Shown here in pieces: positions 62,201 to 64,000 of a stretch of 64,000 nt of DNA. Position 1 is the stretch's first letter, and each line of letters begins with the position of its first letter. This DNA comes from Desulfomonile tiedjei (lineage in GTDB: Bacteria; Desulfobacterota; Desulfomonilia; Desulfomonilales; Desulfomonilaceae), in contig JACRDG010000002.1 of NCBI GenBank assembly GCA_016218715.1, positions 1 to 64,000 of the forward strand, read 5' to 3'. The translations under genes and the position numbers were made by a program. The notes beneath the pieces were generated by a model. That model ran no database searches. It saw nothing but the letters and a program-made list of their open reading frames with translations, and was not told the origin of the DNA.

Positions 62201-62728
62201 TCAACTTCCGAGCCCCTTGCCCATGCCAGGGCCGCGGCCGGAGCCGGGTCCGCCGCCCATGCCGCAGCAGCCGCCTCGGCCACCGCCCATGCCCATTCCG
62301 CAGCCGCCACCTCGGGCGCCGCCGAATCCCAGACCGAACGGGCCGATTTCCTTCTTCTGCTCAGGGGTGAGGAGGGATCTGACCTTGGTCCCGAACGCAC
62401 GGAAGTCGTTGCGCTCACTGTCCTTGAGCGCCCAGATCTCCTGCCTCTTTTTGTCGATGGCCTGCTCGTCGGGTTTATCCTTGGACGCCAGCTCCATCAT
62501 TTCAATTCTCTTTTTGGCTATCTGGGAGCGCAGGTCCTCGTGCTTCTTGATGAGATCGAACCGCAGAGCTTCAACCTGTTTCTGTTGATCGGGGCTCAAT
62601 TGCTTCCAAATGGCTCCCAGGCCTCCGCCTCCCGGCCCTCGCCCCATGCCCCCGTACGCGTACGCGCCCGCGGCCATCAATAAGACCAGCAATGAAACGA
62701 CGGGGATCATGACTTTCGCGTTCTTCAT
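62201..62728 (-). CDS. Spy/ZraP-like periplasmic protein with Gly/Met/Cys-rich tail
   Basis: 175 residues, signal peptide to about residue 24 (AAGAYA-YGG). A helical LTxxQ-type region (LSPDQQKQVEALRFDLIKKH, RSLLTPEQKKEI) as in Spy, CpxP and ZraP, then a tail of Gly, Met and Cys (GGCGMGMGGGRGGCCGMGGG) suited to bind metal such as zinc or copper. It would act in the periplasm as a chaperone or metal buffer. Last gene of the sigma-factor set, followed by a terminator. Confidence 0.87.
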   Translation of the reverse strand: MKNAKVMIPVVSLLVLLMAAGAYAYGGMGRGPGGGGLGAIWKQLSPDQQKQVEALRFDLIKKHEDLRSQIAKKRIEMMELASKDKPDEQAIDKKRQEIWALKDSERNDFRAFGTKVRSLLTPEQKKEIGPFGLGFGGARGGGCGMGMGGGRGGCCGMGGGPGSGRGPGMGKGLGS

Positions 62729-62764
62729 GTTACAGCCTCCTTCGGCGAAAAATTGTTCTCTCTG

Positions 62765-63298
62765 TCATTCACTTACCGGCGGAGGTGCTGAATCCCGCGA
62801 AAAATTCTTCGCATCCGGCGGAGGAGGGCCACCAGGACCGCGCATCATGCGAGGTCCACAGGGCCGCATCCCCATGCCTGGTCCCATCCTGACCCGGCTC
62901 TTGAGGAATGCGAGAAACTGAGCGCGCTTCTCTTCGGGGAGGCTCGCCAGGATCTGAGTCAGGTCGGCAAAAGCCCTTTTCTCCATTTCGCTCCTCATCG
63001 CAATCAGCTCGTTGACGCTCTTTTCCGCTGCCGCAGGATTTCCAGGATTCGCTGCGAGCGTATCGAACACCTCGGCCCTTTTGGCAAAGATCTTGCCCAT
63101 GGCCTCGCGTCCCTCACCTCCGTGCCAGGCCCTGCGGAGCTGCTTCCATTCCTGTCTGCTGAACGGCATCTCCTGCGCAGACAACGCCGCCAGAGGCGGA
63201 TGCGTCTCCATCCACCAGTGCCACCCCAGGGTCCCTGCTACTGCGAGGTTGAGGGCGAGTGAGAAGATGAAAACCCCGGTGACCACTGTCTTGTTCAT
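62765..63298 (-). CDS. periplasmic metal-sensor-like protein (CnrX/Spy family)
   Basis: 177 residues with one N-terminal membrane segment (about 5-25). The periplasmic part is helical with the family pattern (REAMGKIFAKRAEVFDTLAA, ELIAMRSEMEKRAFADLTQI, LPEEKRAQFLAFLKSR), then a Met/Pro/Gly-rich tail. In CnrYXH-type systems such a protein senses metal and frees the sigma factor through the anti-sigma factor. Its ATG overlaps the anti-sigma stop (ATGA), so they are coupled. Confidence 0.85.
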   Translation of the reverse strand: MNKTVVTGVFIFSLALNLAVAGTLGWHWWMETHPPLAALSAQEMPFSRQEWKQLRRAWHGGEGREAMGKIFAKRAEVFDTLAANPGNPAAAEKSVNELIAMRSEMEKRAFADLTQILASLPEEKRAQFLAFLKSRVRMGPGMGMRPCGPRMMRGPGGPPPPDAKNFSRDSAPPPVSE

Positions 63299-63741
63299 TG
63301 CCCGTTCTCCTCGGACGAGACGTTCATCACCACTTCGGCCAGAGAGTAGTCTGTCGCTGGTGCGACAATCTCCAGGAGCGCCTCCGGCTGCTCAGCGCTC
63401 ACGGTGCCGAGCATCGACCGGCCCGCTAGATTGCCCAGCCCTAAAGCCAACAGAATGATCATCGCCGCCAGCGGCACGCGAATCCAATCGGGAAACGCGC
63501 GCTGCTCGTCGCGACGCGTAGCGACCCTGGCGATCCGGACCTTTACCTGACCGGCGAGATCGGGTTGCGGCCGCTCCGTGGGCATCGCTTTCAACGCTGC
63601 ATCCAGAGCGGCCACGCGCTCGTACCGGCTCCGACATTCCCGACACTGGGCAAGGTGCTCCCGCAAGGCTTCGGTAGCGGCCGGTCCCAGCTCCGCGTCA
63701 ACGAACGACGAAATTTGTCGTTGGAATGTCCGGCAGTTCAT
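63295..63741 (-). CDS. zinc-finger anti-sigma factor
   Basis: 148 residues. N-terminal zf-HC2 domain with HLAQCREC (HxxxCxxC), one membrane segment (about 90-110) and a periplasmic tail of about 40 residues. The layout is that of RsrA/ChrR-like membrane anti-sigma factors. It lies 128 bases after the ECF sigma gene on the same strand and should hold that sigma until a periplasmic signal arrives. Confidence 0.9.
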   Translation of the reverse strand: MNCRTFQRQISSFVDAELGPAATEALREHLAQCRECRSRYERVAALDAALKAMPTERPQPDLAGQVKVRIARVATRRDEQRAFPDWIRVPLAAMIILLALGLGNLAGRSMLGTVSAEQPEALLEIVAPATDYSLAEVVMNVSSEENGQ

Positions 63742-63869
63742 GGACTTCTCCTCTACGTGTCATTACCGCGCAGGCCGGTGCTTCCCGCGCGGTTCGGACG
63801 ATTTGTTTGCAGCGAAGAACTGTTTCTCAGAAATGCCGCATCCTGCATCAGCACTTTCCACATTCCTAC

Positions 63870-64000
63870 CTACCGTTCCAATAGCTCGATGACTCGCCGC
63901 CTCGCACGGAAGATCAGCGACTCGACCGCGGAGCTGGAGCTGTTCATGATGCGAGCGATCTCCTCGTAGCTCAACTCCTCCTGAGTCTTCAGGATCAGCG
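63870..64000 (-). CDS. ECF sigma factor, C-terminal part only (cut by window edge)
   Basis: The last 43 codons read LILKTQEELSYEEIARIMNS, then SSSAVESLIFRARRRVIELLER and a TAG stop: region 4 helix-turn-helix of RpoE-type sigma factors. The start lies beyond 64000. With the anti-sigma factor and two metal-stress proteins it forms an envelope-stress regulon. Confidence 0.92.
   Translation of the reverse strand, partial: LILKTQEELSYEEIARIMNSSSSAVESLIFRARRRVIELLER

Overview
The window looks like a chromosome segment of a strictly anaerobic Desulfobacterota (former Deltaproteobacteria) bacterium. The partial 16S rRNA 5' end at the left edge, the bacterial-type Wood-Ljungdahl carbonyl-branch operon, a Tup tungstate transporter, NtrC-family two-component regulators and the tig-clpP-clpX-lon cluster all fit that. 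A Desulfomonile- or Syntrophobacter-like relative is my guess from the short 16S fragment only. Genes are GC-rich, so most long antisense frames are shadows.

Layout. 1-6.3 kb (minus strand): 16S rRNA start with two near-consensus promoters, a hydantoinase A-like protein, a four-cluster polyferredoxin, a NifU C-terminal-domain protein, a CDC48-like double AAA ATPase and a small conserved protein. 6.5-10.8 kb: small secreted or membrane proteins and a large TPR protein. 11-18.5 kb: an acyl-CoA-ligase-like protein, a PilS/PilR-like two-component pair, an OMP-decarboxylase-like protein, a dUTPase-fold protein and a PAS-GGDEF protein. 18.9-25.4 kb: macrodomain protein, Lon, ClpX, ClpP, trigger factor. 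26-29.3 kb: glycosyltransferase, NAD-dependent epimerase, LptG. 32-40.6 kb (minus): CODH/acetyl-CoA synthase operon. 42.4-47.7 kb (minus): tungstate ABC transporter and a Cache-PAS histidine kinase, with decayed duplicate gene ends between them. 47.7-54.6 kb: ankyrin protein, HU, HTH-DksA protein, Pcm, a PyrD-PyrK fusion, a VOC protein. 54.9-62.1 kb (minus): two radical SAM proteins resembling LipS1/LipS2 lipoyl synthases, a second Lon, a B12-binding-type radical SAM protein. 62.2-64 kb (minus): ECF sigma factor (partial), anti-sigma factor and two Spy/CnrX-like periplasmic metal-stress proteins.

The standout is the CODH/ACS operon. The corrinoid protein small subunit (AcsD) and the nickel CO dehydrogenase (CooS/AcsA) are one 1124-residue open frame joined by an Ala/Pro/Lys-rich linker, with all metal ligands I can place intact. 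AcsB, AcsC and the methyltransferase AcsE follow on the same strand, each gap holds a strong stem-loop, and a 76-residue protein of unknown function leads the set. Together these would transfer the methyl group from methyl-tetrahydrofolate to AcsCD, reduce or oxidise CO/CO2 at CooS, and make or cleave acetyl-CoA at AcsB. The nearby tungstate transporter fits a lifestyle that uses tungsten enzymes such as formate dehydrogenase (inference).

At least four dispersed repeat families occupy most of the intergenic gaps. I saw no tRNA, CRISPR array, insertion sequence or phage gene.
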